Of a stretch of DNA of 64,000 nt, positions 43,936-54,975 are shown in pieces. Location: positions 50,236,539-50,300,538 of the forward strand of contig CALNVZ010003426.1 in the NCBI GenBank assembly GCA_940671915.1, read 5' to 3'. The translations under genes and the position numbers were made by a program. The notes under the pieces are model-generated. The model had not been told where the DNA came from. It saw only the letters and a program-made list of their open reading frames with translations, and made no database searches. Source of the DNA: Paracentrotus lividus (Eukaryota; Echinodermata; Echinoidea; Camarodonta; Echinidae). Positions within the stretch are counted from its first letter, which is position 1; each line of letters opens with the position of its first letter.

Positions 43936-45637
43936 AGGTATTGTCAGCCTTTTGCAGGCAAAAATATTAAATTTCTAGTTCTTGAGAGGATATAGTAGTA
44001 TACCAATGACTATATCTTCCCACAACATGATTAAGCTCAAATGTGTATGTTTATGTGTATGTTTTTATATTGCGATTATCAAAATTCATTCCTATTTTTT
44101 CGAACCTCGAAAAATATACCGTACGGTGCGAACCGCTGACCGCTAGCGCAGAGAATAATGCACACTGATGCGCCGTGTATATATTGCTGTGTGCGGTCCA
44201 TGCCGCACGCGCTGTAATATCAACGATGTTGATGGAGAGCTGGTCTAGATTGGTACTCAGATTTTCGTTTCGTATTACTGATCTAGGCAACCTACACACA
44301 AAAAATGAGAACTTGCATATATGAGTGATCACACTCAAATATCCAAGTATTTTTGACAATATAGTGACACACATCCATGAGTGCTTTCACTCAATACCGC
44401 TACTTTGAAAACGCCGAGTATTTTTAATTTGACAATATAGTGACACACCAAAATGAGTTTATTTAATTAACTCATTTTATTGAGTAACATAACTAATTGT
44501 TTTGAGTACATTGCACAAACTAATCTAGTGAGTAACGCTTTACATACTCAGAGAGGTCATAAGTAAAGTTGCACAAACTCATCAACTTGCTTGTGATGAG
44601 TTGTGCAACCTTTACTTACGACTCCTGAGTATATATGTAAAGCGTTACTCACTAGGTGAGTCATTCCTTTTTGTTTGTTTGTTTGCCTGTTTTATAATGA
44701 TATGAGAATGTTCAGGATGAATATAACACATCAGTGCATCAATTCCCTCAAACCAATACACTGCATTACTCACTTCAGTGCATCAATCACACAAACCAAT
44801 ACATGCATTACTCACATCAATGCACAATTACTAAAACTGTTACATGACTGACAAAGTAATGGGAAATCCATGCATGGTAATCTAGCTTAGTGTATCAGAC
44901 GATGTAATAAGGAAATTCCAAAATCATATAAAAACAGCAAACAACAAACAAAAGGAATAGGACTCACCAAAGACAATAAGAGCATGGCAGGCTCTCCGCT
45001 CATCGATCTCCGTTCCGCTACACATTACGTACGTACGCTAGAACATACCTCGTGTGCAGTGTCGATGTCCGTACTCGTGATCCGAGAGGCGTACCGGGCG
45101 CAACATGTAAAGACCGCATACAGTAGAAAATTACTCTCAAAGACTTCACGAGACTTTAGACTATACGAAGACGTGCGTAGTTACTCACTAGTGAATTACA
45201 GGCTATATAGAATTTCTCAGCAATTCTCACTTTACTCGATTGTTAGTGTTTCAACCCCGATCATCACCAAGCCGTACCAAGTTGAAGAGAACTCACTTGC
45301 ACAATGTTTTACGCAATTGAACATAAAGTTACTAAGGGATACTCAAGAAAAAAAATATTAATACCAATAATTTTTCTTGAGTATCCTATTAACTTACATG
45401 TTCTGGAAGAGCGGGTGTGTACTTTTAACAGAAACACAGATCTGAGTAAAAATACGTGATATACGAATAAAAGCACTCGCCTCCAAGAGTAGCAAACGGG
45501 TTTTACTCATGGAAACTAGTTCTTGTTTTTTGTGTGTATGACAGTAAGATTGAATAGACAGTATAGGTCAATTATATTCTACAGTTATGCCAAGTTGCAT
45601 TAGTTTTCGCAATTTGTGAAAAAGGCTGATATTACCT
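43936..45637. mobile_element. TTAA-flanked TIR element hosting a nested element
   Basis: The left end is AGGTATTGTCAGCCTTTT and the right end complements to AGGTAATATCAGCCTTTT. TTAA lies immediately outside both (43932-43935 and 45638-45641). This is Kolobok/piggyBac-type duplication. Of its 1.7 kb, 1.24 kb is a second element at 44295-45536. The original element would be only about 460 bases, a MITE. Confidence 0.75.
44295..45536. mobile_element. TA-flanked element nested in the TTAA element
   Basis: The ends are CACACAAAAAATGAGAACT on the left and, complemented on the right, CACACAAAAAACAAGAACT, with TA outside both (44293-44294 and 45537-45538). The interior is full of ACTCA/TGAGT words. 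It contains a hairpin at about 44525-44660: GTGAGTAACGCTTTACATAC faces its complement around ACTCATCAACTTGCTTGTGA. No transposase frame is present; the 125-codon frame 44984-45361 shows no motif. Confidence 0.65.
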
Positions 45638-45808
45638 TTAATATGGGATTTTAAAAAAGTTACAGCCAACCATTATAGAAATGCGCACCATGTGTAGGCC
45701 TACAAATTTTGAGTGTCACACAATACGGGCCCAACTTAAAATGGCCGGATTTGTATAGCATTTAACATAAAACTGTAAAAACATAACATAAACACAAATC
45801 CCAACAGA

Positions 45809-45945
45809 TTCTTTAGCATAATAATGGCTTGTAATTCCAAAGGATTTCTTTAGCTTAATGGTGGCTTGTAATTCCAAAGGATTACTTTAGCATAATGGTG
45901 GCTTGTAAACCCAAAGGATTACTTCAGCATAATGGTGGCTTGTAA
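45809..45945. repeat. 36-base tandem repeat, about 3.8 copies
   Basis: The unit TTTAGCATAATGGTGGCTTG followed by TAATTCCAAAGGATTAC repeats up to the TAA target of the adjoining MITE. The last unit is cut by that insertion. Confidence 0.85.
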
Positions 45946-46197
45946 TACGGCGGTCACAACTCGCCGTACCTTCGACGTGCAACTCCCTACGATGGATTTC
46001 GTAGAAAATTCGTGCAGTGGAGGTGCCTTGTAGGTACAATGCATGTACGACGTGCATGAAGTGGATAATGAATATCCTTACTACAGAAACGCAGGAATCG
46101 CAGAAGTTGACCAGGACCTGTGCGTGCGTTGTACATGCAACGCAGGCTACGTTGATGGCACGTGCCCCGTAGCCTACGACGAGTTGTGACCGCCGCA
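45946..46197. mobile_element. Harbinger-type MITE, family GCGGCGGTCACAACTCG, copy 2
   Basis: The ends are TACGGCGGTCACAACTCG and CGAGTTGTGACCGCCGCA, with TAA on both sides (45943-45945 and 46198-46200). It is 252 bases long and shows the same interior as copy 1 (18869-19102) in reverse orientation, for example GCACGTGCCCCGTAGCCTAC. A 103-codon minus-strand frame within it is also partly open in copy 1, only because the sequence is shared. Confidence 0.88.
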
Positions 46198-46200
46198 TAA

Positions 46201-47470
46201 GGAGGTCGTTCTATAACGTTCTAAAACGTTCTTGCCCGTTCTTTAAAAAAATGCTGAACGGGCTTTGGTCGGATTGGAACTGAAACTTTGAAAAATAATT
46301 TCTTGAATACGATACTAGGCAGTTCATAAATAGTTCTCGTTACGTCAATTCCGTCTTTATCGCGTCTGCAATAAGTTGTTATCCAGTTCAGACCGAGTAA
46401 ACGGCTCGTTCACTCTATACCGTTCGTAGCACGTCCAAACCGTCACTAAAAGTGCCTATGCGCAGCATGATAAAAGTTAGGCACCATGTTCGTAGTACGT
46501 CCTTCTCGTTCAGAGTAAGTCTGACCTGTTTAAGGAACGTTATCACTACGTTTAATTTTAGAACTGGAAGCCAGTACGATTTTTTTTTTTAACATGTTCA
46601 AAAAAATCGGAATGCCTTTCCGTTCTCTCCGTTCGGGCCCGTTTGCCAAGTTCGTAAACAGATTGTACGGTAAACGATCTGTACTATATTCTAAAAGGTC
46701 TGTACTACGTTCAGTCCGTGTGTAAACAGATTGAGCCCGTTCACCAAGAACTACCAAGAACGCAGTGAGAACTAGCTCAGTGTGACGGGAATTATGACAT
46801 GCCTTTCTGTTTAAAAATTGAAACGTATTGCTATCCAAGCCCGTGCTATAAAGTCCTGAGCAGATTAAAATAGGTCTCAAGTACGTCCACTCCGTTTGTA
46901 CATAGATAAAGCCTGTTCTGCAATAATTTCAATAACATGGTAAGAAATTGTTCAGTGTGATAGTAGTATAAGCGAATAGATCAGCTGTTTAATTGCCACA
47001 CATTAATTGTTACAATTACAGAAATCTCACAACTTTTAGAATAAATACGAAAAACGGCCATTAAACCGAAAAGAACGTGTATCTGGATTAAGATGAACAA
47101 CGTTCGTATACAGTCTTCAATACGTCCATCACGTCTCTGCCTCGTCTGCAGTCTGTTTGTATCTAGTTAAAATCGGGTGAAAATGACCGTTTCCACGAAA
47201 GAGAGTCCGTCTGAAACAATCCAAACCCGTCCCCAATTAGTTGCAACCCGTTATTAATCAGTTCCAACTCGTTTCCAATGCGTTTCGTCCCGACCTAACT
47301 AGTTTTGGGTCGTTTTTAATCCGTCAAAATCCATTCATACTCGTTCTTACGTCGACCAAACAGCCTTCAGAAAGTTCATCTCGTTCTTACTTTGTCATTA
47401 TCCGTGGCTAGAACGTGTTGAACGCAAATGCGTGCCCGTTTCCCATAAAAAAAACCAGCCCGTTTTTGCC
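46201..47470. repeat. Degenerate CGTTC/CGTCC-rich array
   Basis: Words such as ACGTTCT, CCCGTTC, GTACGTCC and TCCGTTC recur at irregular short spacing throughout, without a clean unit. A segment at about 46543-46600 (GTTTAATTTTAGAACTGG, then a T-run, then GTTCAAAA) resembles 50303-50350 in the same orientation. No gene is seen; the 116-codon minus-strand frame is repeat-derived. Confidence 0.5.
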
Positions 47471-47477
47471 AGACCTC

Positions 47478-50160
47478 ATAGTCCAGGCTAGGCCCCATAG
47501 GAAAAGACTCGAACCTTGTTTTTTGATATATACAATGGTTTTTGATGGTTCTTTGTCAATTCGAGGGCTGATTTCGAAATCCGATGAGCCCTCAGACCGA
47601 AACCTTGAGCATTTCACAAACGCGAAAATTCAAAATGCGCCAAAATGGCCGCCAAAAAATGAAAATGAGTATTCAATGGTATATCTGAGGTGTTTGGTGT
47701 TTCTTGTCAATTGAGGGTTCTGATTCCGAAATCATGAGAGTGCCAGCCGCGAAACCTCGCGGATTTCAAGCAAAATCGCTAAAATCAAAAAGGCTGACAA
47801 AAGGCCGCCAAAACTGGAAACAGTACAAAGGGTATTTTGGGATTGTTTGGTGGTTCTTATCAATTCGGGATGCTGATTTCAAATTCGATGAGTGCCAGCC
47901 GCGAAACCCAACATATTTTATGCAAATCGCTAAAATTCAAATGGCTGCCACATTCCGCCAAAACTGAAATCAGTATTACAAGGGATTTTCTGGGTTTTTT
48001 TGGTGTGTTCCTATCAATTCGAGGGTGCTGATTCCAAATTCAATGATGCCAGCCGCGCGAAACCCTACAGATTTTACGCAAATGCTAAAATTCAAAATGG
48101 ACGCCAAAATGGCCGCCCAATTGAAAATGCGTGTTCTGTGGTTCTTCTCAGGGTTTTGGTGGTTTCTTGCCAATTCGAAGGCGATCTGACCAAATCGCTG
48201 CTAACAGCCACAAAATCATACACGATATCGTTGCTTAAACCACAAAATCACTCTGCCAAACATGAAAATGTGTCATTGCTTTCCACTAGCGCTCTTCTTC
48301 CGTGGTTTCTGCTCACATTTGGGCGTCTGATTCCAAATCCAATGAGTCGCACACCCTGCAAACCCTCTCAGGCCACTAAATCAAAAACGGCCGCCAATCG
48401 GAAATGAAAGCGCGCATTATGATCATGTTCATCTAAGTTTTTTTTTTTTTTTTGGGGGGCGGTTGTTGATTGATCAATTTCTTCCAATAGAGAATGCTCA
48501 TTCAAAATCTGATGAGTTAGAGGCACGAAACCTGAGCATTTGCCTGAGCATTTCAGCCACGTTAAAAAATTTCTAGTTATATCCGAGGTTTTTATAAAAC
48601 GCTAAGTCAGTTTCAATGGCTCTGGTCCAAATTTGATGGAACCTTAGGGAAACCTTGATTTTTTTCAATCACAAGCGGGTGAAAACGGCCGACAGTATGG
48701 AAAAAAAGCTTATAAATTCCAAAGAAAAAACTCGTCGAAAATGCCTATGTCTTACTTACTCTCATCTAGTGGCCTTGTCAATTAAGGTAGGCCCTAAGCC
48801 TAGACTCATTCAAAATATACGCGAAGTCCCTAGAAATAATCACTTACCAGTTTTACTTATAGCCAAAATGATCATTGAATCAGTCTCGATATTTTCACTT
48901 TACTTTTTTCACTATTGTATATCTGCTATGTTTCTGTAAGACATGCAAAAGTATCAATTCAAATCCACCGCACTATTACAGACACTAATACATTTAAAAA
49001 TATAATTAAAGACTGCGCTTCGCTGACGTGATCGACTTCTTAAAAACTACTTGGAACCCCCCCCCCAGACAGAATAAGGCTGTAAAGTACCAAAACCTGG
49101 CAGTTTCCTATTAACCTTTCATGATTATTGAACAACAGGAAACACATTGCATAAAACTAAATGATCGAACACCGACTAAAATAAACATAATTCTTCTGAA
49201 TAGCATGCAGGTGATAAGGCGACCTTCCTCTCTTATGTCAGGGCGGATCGAGGAGGTGGGCCGGGGCGAGGGTCCGCGGCCCCCGAAGTCCTGATGTTAA
49301 TCCCGACCCTTATCAGTAATGGTGACACTCTTGAAGGCGAAGGCCAAACAAAAAATTAACCACACTGACGAGAAAAGATAGGAAAAGAACACTGATTTGG
49401 AGAGCATTATTGCTGTGTCGTCGGGGAACCTCCAACTTGTTCAATGCGGAAGCCGTTAGCTGGACCCTATGACAGCTAAACGCGCCAAAACGACTTCATA
49501 ACTATTATTGCAACTTGGCCATAAAATAGATACTTTACATGACTCACCGATTCTCTTCCCAACTTTCTTCTCCTCCTTCTGTCCGTATTTTGGGCTGTAC
49601 GTATCCGGATTGGAATCATCGCTCGAAATTGGAAAGACAACCACCAAAGACACCTTAAATATACCCATAGAAATCCATTTCAATTGGCGCCATTGCTCCA
49701 TTTGAATTTCACGATTCATACAATCGTTGTTCGTGGGCTGGCACTCATCGAATTTGGAATCAGCACCCTCGAATTGATAAGAAACCACCAAAGCAACCCC
49801 CAAAATACCCTTGGAATACTGATTTCCAGTTTTGGCGGCCATTTTGGCAGCCATTTTGAATTTTAGCGATTTGCGTGAAATCCGCGAGGTTTCGCGGCTG
49901 GTACTCATCGGATTTGGAATCAGCACCCTCAAATTGACAAGAAACCACCAAAACAACCTCAGAAATACCATTGGAATACTCATTTTCATATTTTGGCGGC
50001 CATTTTGAATTTTCGCGATTTGTGAAAAATGCTCAAGGTTTCGCGTCTGGCACTCATCGGATTTGGAATCAGCACCCTCGAATTGACAAAGAATCATCAA
50101 AAAACATTGTATATATCAAAAAACAAGGCTACATGGTCTCTAGCCTGGACTATCATGCAT
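47478..50160. repeat. Large foldback array with in-frame ~156-base units
   Basis: The left arm (from ATAGTCCAGGCTAG at 47478) and right arm (to CTAGCCTGGACTAT at about 50151) are inverted copies. Next to the ends both read CTTGTTTTTTGATATATACA. The left arm then has about six units of 150-158 bases to about 48420; the right arm has four from about 49590. Unit landmarks are TCAATTCGAGGGTGCTGATT, CCAGCCGCGAAACC and AAAATTCAAAATGGCCGCC. Because many units are 156 bases (3 x 52), reading frames run through them, giving 214- and 135-codon frames of repeating QFEGADSKSDE..PRNL peptides. The 48.4-49.6 kb spacer has no recognised gene. No transposase is present. Confidence 0.8.
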
Positions 50161-50464
50161 GTCATGCGTCTTCGTAACTTCAAGCTGATAATGAATATAC
50201 AATGCTCGTTTGTAAGACGTCCTAGCACATCTTTAGAACGATTTAAGTACGGCAATTTTGTTTGCAGTACGTCCATCTCGTTTCAGGTACGTTGCCACCC
50301 CGTTAAATTTTAGGACAAGATGGGCGCCCAATTTTTTTGAACACTTTTTGAAAATCCTGGATCTGTAACTATAATTATATCCCCCTATTCTACTTTATGG
50401 TTTTAAAGATATTCCTTTAGAAATACAACATAAAATTGACAAATCAAGACTTAATTAGCTCTAC
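50161..50464. other. Flank between foldback array and FN3 exon
   Basis: CGTCC/ACGTTC words like those at 46.2-47.4 kb continue to about 50350, and AT-rich intronic sequence follows to the FN3 donor. No gene is seen. Confidence 0.45.
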
Positions 50465-50731
50465 CTGTAGTGATGGATATGGGGTTGAAATCATTAAGAA
50501 TTTGACTGTTCAAGCCATCCAGAGTGGTGTACGCATCAACGCTATATGTCTCATCAGGAACCAGATTATCAAACATGACTCGATAAGGTCCACTCTGTGG
50601 AATCGTTTTTGATTCACCATTAGCTGTGACTACAAAACCATCGTAGCTGCTGTTAACGGGAGGCACTAGCTCAACAGTGAAGGAGAAGAATCCAGTAGTC
50701 ACATCAGTCAGACTAACAGGGGACTTTGGCA
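50465..50731 (-). CDS. FN3 domain exon (4th in gene order here)
   Basis: A 267-base exon on the minus strand follows acceptor TTTTGTCCTTTAG and ends at donor CAG/GTAGAG; both junctions are in phase 1. It encodes one FN3 domain: PKSPVSLTDVTTGFFSFTVE, DGFVVTANGESKTIPQSGPY, FDNLVPDETYSVDAYTT and NDFNPISITTG. The L.P.T.Y.V motif of strands E-F is clear. The usual strand-B Trp is Phe (FFSFTV). FN3 domains are extracellular beta-sandwiches used in adhesion and receptor proteins. The next upstream exon lies 518 bases away. What protein this is cannot be told from FN3 repeats alone. Confidence 0.85.
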
Positions 50732-51249
50732 CTAAAGGACAAAACAAGTGAATAATTCAATTAAATTCAATTAAATACAACTCTTTTTTCCAATCATATT
50801 CAGACATTTTTACAAAGTAGTTGGAATATAGATATACATTTATAACAAGAAATATATAACTATTAAGGTATATGTACAAAATACAAGGAAGGATGCATAA
50901 AATGCTGAAAGGTAAAGAGCTTGTAACAGGTACGCTAAAGCAAAAAAAAAATGTCTCAAATTGTATACAAGCCTTCAAAAGTACATTCAAATCTAATTAT
51001 GACATAATGAAGAATTATTATACTATTTCCTACTCCTTTCCACTCACACAATGTCCTTGATCTAATATTTGTTAAACTACCATTTTCTAAATGATCTGTT
51101 TTCTGTGATTTACATCAAATTCGTCTAGGGGGTGGCCAATGCTCTGGCAAAGTAGTTGCAATGAAAGGTTTAACAATAAAATGTATAATCAAGTCAAATA
51201 CATAATTAAATACAAATAATTAACAAATTCCATGCGATTGAATACTCAC

Positions 51250-51516
51250 ATGTTCTAAACGTGGTTGATGTGGTGTTGTACCTCTCGTTTGCATTTGATA
51301 TTGCTACTAGTTCAACATCATAGTCGGTCCCACCACGAAGGTCTGTGATATCAGCCATGTAAGTTCCATCTTGGACTGTGACGGTCTTCGGGTCTCCAGA
51401 AGCTGGGGTGGCTGTTATCTCATATGAGGCGACATCAAACTCTGAAGGACTGAACTCAAATGATGCACGGGAATCGTAGACGTCCACAGCTACTATCTCA
51501 AAGATGCCCAATCGAT
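51250..51516 (-). CDS. FN3 domain exon (3rd)
   Basis: A 267-base exon, identical in length to its downstream neighbour, has acceptor TTCCCCCGACAG and donor GTGAGTATTC, both phase 1. It encodes RLGIFEIVAVDVYDSRASFE, DVASYEITATPASGDPKTVT, ADITDLRGGTDYDVELVAI and NTTSTTFRT. The E-F motif is L.GGTDYDV, and the strand-B Trp is again Phe (ASFEF). The equal lengths and shared loss of Trp suggest that exons 3 and 4 arose by tandem exon duplication. The sequence contains an N-glycosylation-type NTT site. Confidence 0.87.
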
Positions 51517-51899
51517 CTGTCGGGGGAAAAAAAATGAATTTTAAATGAAGAGCTCCTGGGGAGTAGATGACAATTTGCTGACCCCAGAATTTGTGAAAAG
51601 CACAGTAAATATCTGTCTTGAAGCTGAATTTCTGGATCATAGCAAAACAAGCTGTCCGAGTATAAACATTCATTGGCCTGCTTCGGGCATCATCAGGCCA
51701 GGGAAAGTCAGATAATGACTTTATCAAATATGGCCATGAGTGGAATACACAGAGAATTACCTAAAGTCTTATGGTAATAAAAGTGATGGACTGGGTTAGC
51801 ATCCACATTGTCAAATTACCCATGGAAGCTCAAGACAAACTGACTTTAATTAATGATACATGTAGTTTCATGAAGCTAGATAAAAACCACAGAACTGAC

Positions 51900-52184
51900 C
51901 TGTGATGGTAAAAATCTGGAATGGACTGCTGGATGTTTGGCAGTTATCAACTTGTCCAGAGAGACTGACAATACTGATGTCATAGATTGTGTCAGGTCGC
52001 AGATTTAAGATCTCATAGGACCTTGTATTGCTAGGTACATTGATAGGATAACTGCCTGGACTAGGAGGTGGAATTACCCTGATGTCAAAGCCATCAGGTG
52101 AAGCACCAGCAGGGATGTCCCATGCAATCACAGTAGATGTCTGGGCAACTGATGTGATCTGGGCATATGTTAGCGCTTCAGGTA
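51900..52184 (-). CDS. FN3 domain exon (2nd)
   Basis: A 285-base phase 1-1 exon has acceptor TTTTCTTCTATGCAG and donor CAG/GTCAGT. It encodes a canonical FN3 domain: PEALTYAQITSVAQTSTVIA, then WDIPAGASPDGFDIRVIPPP, then YEILNLRPDTIYDISIVSLS, ending PFQIFTIT. The strand-B Trp and the L.P.T.Y motif are intact. It is six codons longer than exons 3 and 4. The intron to exon 3 is only 383 bases, while that to exon 1 is 5.8 kb and full of repeats. Confidence 0.88.
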
Positions 52185-52259
52185 CTGCATAGAAGAAAAC
52201 AAGGGGAAAGGAATGACATATACTTGAAAAAATCTTTTGAAATTGTAACATTGGGTTCA

Positions 52260-52610
52260 AATCTTTAAAAAATAAATCTTTAATTAATAAAAGAAAAGAA
52301 CGACAGGCTGGAATCGTTCATCATGTATGTGGAATATGTGGAATTTTCAGGTGCCACATGTGGAGACCTTCAACGGCAGAGTCTCGAAGAGCATATCATC
52401 TGCCAACTGGGATGCAGGGATGAATTCAACTTCATGGCATCAATGTTTTTTGGGGGAAGGATCTTTCGATTTGTCTTTTCTCTCTCTTCAAGATCATAAA
52501 GATAAATGACCCAATTTGCCCAAGCATTACCTTACTGGCACACACAGTTTTTTTCAAAAAAAAAATAATACACAAGATATGAATCCTCGACCACGCACGG
52601 TCAAAATATA
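52260..52610. other. Intronic AT-rich DNA
   Basis: No feature was recognised in this first part of the 5.8 kb intron. Confidence 0.5.
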
Positions 52611-54894
52611 TGCCTCCGCTATTGTCAGATCAGAAATATATGACATATTCATCTATTTCTTTTCCTTTACACAAATACATCTTTGACCTCGGCATTTGAT
52701 GTTACGACCCCAAACCTATAAAACAAGATCATTGTCCCTCCCAAATTTTGACTTCTGTGACCCTTGACCTTTGACCTAGTTACTCCATAATTTAATCAGA
52801 CTATCTTTCTTTGGCAATATATACTACCCGTTTGAAGTTTACATCTCAATTGGTTCTTGTTCATTTGTTTTTGAGATATCACGACAACAAACTCAAAACA
52901 TGGAATTTTACAATATGACCTCTGTGACCTTTGACCTACATACTCTAAAATCTAATCAGATCATCGTCCTATGGCGATACATACTACCCCTATGTTCGAA
53001 GCTCACATCTCCACTGATTCCCAAGATATCATGATAACGAATTCAATACTAGAACTGCAATCGTTGACATGAACGATGTGCGTGCATTGACGCCTAGACT
53101 AAAAGATTTCAAGGACTATTAAAATTTAAATGTATATGTTATATTGGGAACGTTGAAAGGGAGTAGCTTATACATAACTATACAATGATCTGTGTGTGTA
53201 AAACGAATACGGTTGTGTACTACGTGCATATTGAAAACTTCACTTTCCATACTATCCGCGTACACACTTTTCATGTCAAATTTTGCATTATTACGGCAAG
53301 CGGTGTCGATAATGCTTCTACAAAAAAAAAATCCTTTTTCCTCCCCGGCTTCATTGTATCTTGAGCCTCGTGCTTTCTTACTTCGATTATGAAGCAAGCT
53401 GTTAATTAAGGTTCTACAAAAACTGGATTTACTCTGAAATTCTTTGAATCATATATATAATTGTTGTACTAATTAAAAGCAAATTCAATGCGGCATTGTG
53501 ATGTCTCATTCAGAGCAAATATTGAACGACATGACGTAATGCTTTGTTACGTAATCCATTGAAAATCGCTTTTTTTTTTTTGTCCATAACTTTTTGATGA
53601 CGTATTCAATTTACAAAAATTGGCAGAAGTAGTTGTGAAATGTATTTGTACTATAATGCCTGCCAAGTTTCAAGCTCCTAGAATGATATATCGCTCTTTT
53701 AGGAAGTTAACTTGTTTTCCTGGTTTATCGATATTTTTTATTTTGTTTTACAACATTTTGAGCAATTATGGTCAATGAATCGATATATATTTCTTACATT
53801 GCTGGAAAGTACATAATTGAAACTACCTAATCCAAAAAAGTGGTACGGTTTTAACAAGGCACAACGCAGATGCAGCCTCTTGGATTTAGCCAAATTTTTA
53901 TACTTTAGAGGGCGCTAATTTGCTTTGGTATTTATGGAGGCGTATAACATGTGGGGTGTGCACATTCAATATAAATAACGACCTAGATAAATTTTGAAGC
54001 AACAATAGAAATTGATTTAAGAATTCATAGCCATTTTTGTGATTGTCTTTAGTAAATTTTTCAAAATCATAACGGAGTTATTTTTGAAATTAATTTACAA
54101 ATAGGAAGTGGTTATGAATAAAAAGTTGTTGGCATTGCATTTGAAAGTTGTGAATTCATGGGACTTACATAAGAATTTTTGTTATGAAGATTTGATAACA
54201 TCTAGGCATGATGGATGGATATTGGAAGTGGAAGAATGGGCTTTCAAATGCGACCGAAAATTGACAAAATGGCCGATGGACGGTCACGGATGAGTGATTT
54301 TGGAAATTGAAATGTCAGGGGATCAATATTGGATCATGGATGACATGTCTACGAAGTTTGAACGAATTTGGATGAGTAGCTTGACCTTGACAGGTATAAC
54401 AAAGATCATGTGTTAAATGAATGGCTTTTTTGGCGGAAAAAGAAGAAAAAGAAGATGGCGGAATAGGAATATTGAACGATAACATGGCATTGTCGCTGGA
54501 GCGTCAATGCAATAAGGAATTTCACAATTTGACCTCTGTGGCCCATGGATTTTGACCTGCATACTCGAAAATCTAAGCAAGTTGTCTACCTATGATGATA
54601 AATACTACATCAAAGTTTAAAGCTCATATCTCAACTGGTTCTTGAGATATCGCGATAACAAACTCAATATATGGGATTTCACCATTTGACATCTCTGACC
54701 ATTGACCTTTCACCTACATACTCCAAATTTTAATCAGATCGTCTTCCTATAGTCATACATACTATCCCCACGTTCGAAGTTGATATCTCAAGTGGTTCTT
54801 GAGATATCGCGATAACAAGCAAACAGGACGTACGGAAGGACGGACAACCCGAAAACATGATGCCTCCGGCACCACCTTCGTTGGCAGAGGCATA
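52611..54894. mobile_element. Repeat element with TGACCTTTGACC-bearing units, split by an insert
   Basis: The ends look like an inverted pair, TATGCCTCCGC on the left (about 52610) and GCAGAGGCATA on the right (about 54893). Inside are four diverged direct units of about 165-180 bases: two at about 52730-53050 and two at about 54515-54840. Landmarks are GACCTTTGACCTACATACTC, AATCAGAT and GAGATATC.CGATAAC. About 1.46 kb of unrelated sequence (53055-54515) separates the pairs and probably inserted later. No coding frame is recognised. It lies in an FN3 intron. Confidence 0.6.
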
Positions 54895-54975
54895 ATTAAA
54901 AAAAAAAATTGCCCCACCCAAGGATATAAGGGTTTTAGCGCCAGCTATGTTTAAAACATTATAGGTAGATATGTA

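Noticed and set aside
45887..46198. 103-codon frame also partly found at 18868-19110
   Set aside because: The similarity is explained by two copies of one non-coding MITE; the two frames diverge and are shifted.
49456..50100. 214-codon minus-strand frame
   Set aside because: It runs along four ~156-base foldback units; the repeated peptide follows from the period being divisible by three. Kept only as a finding.
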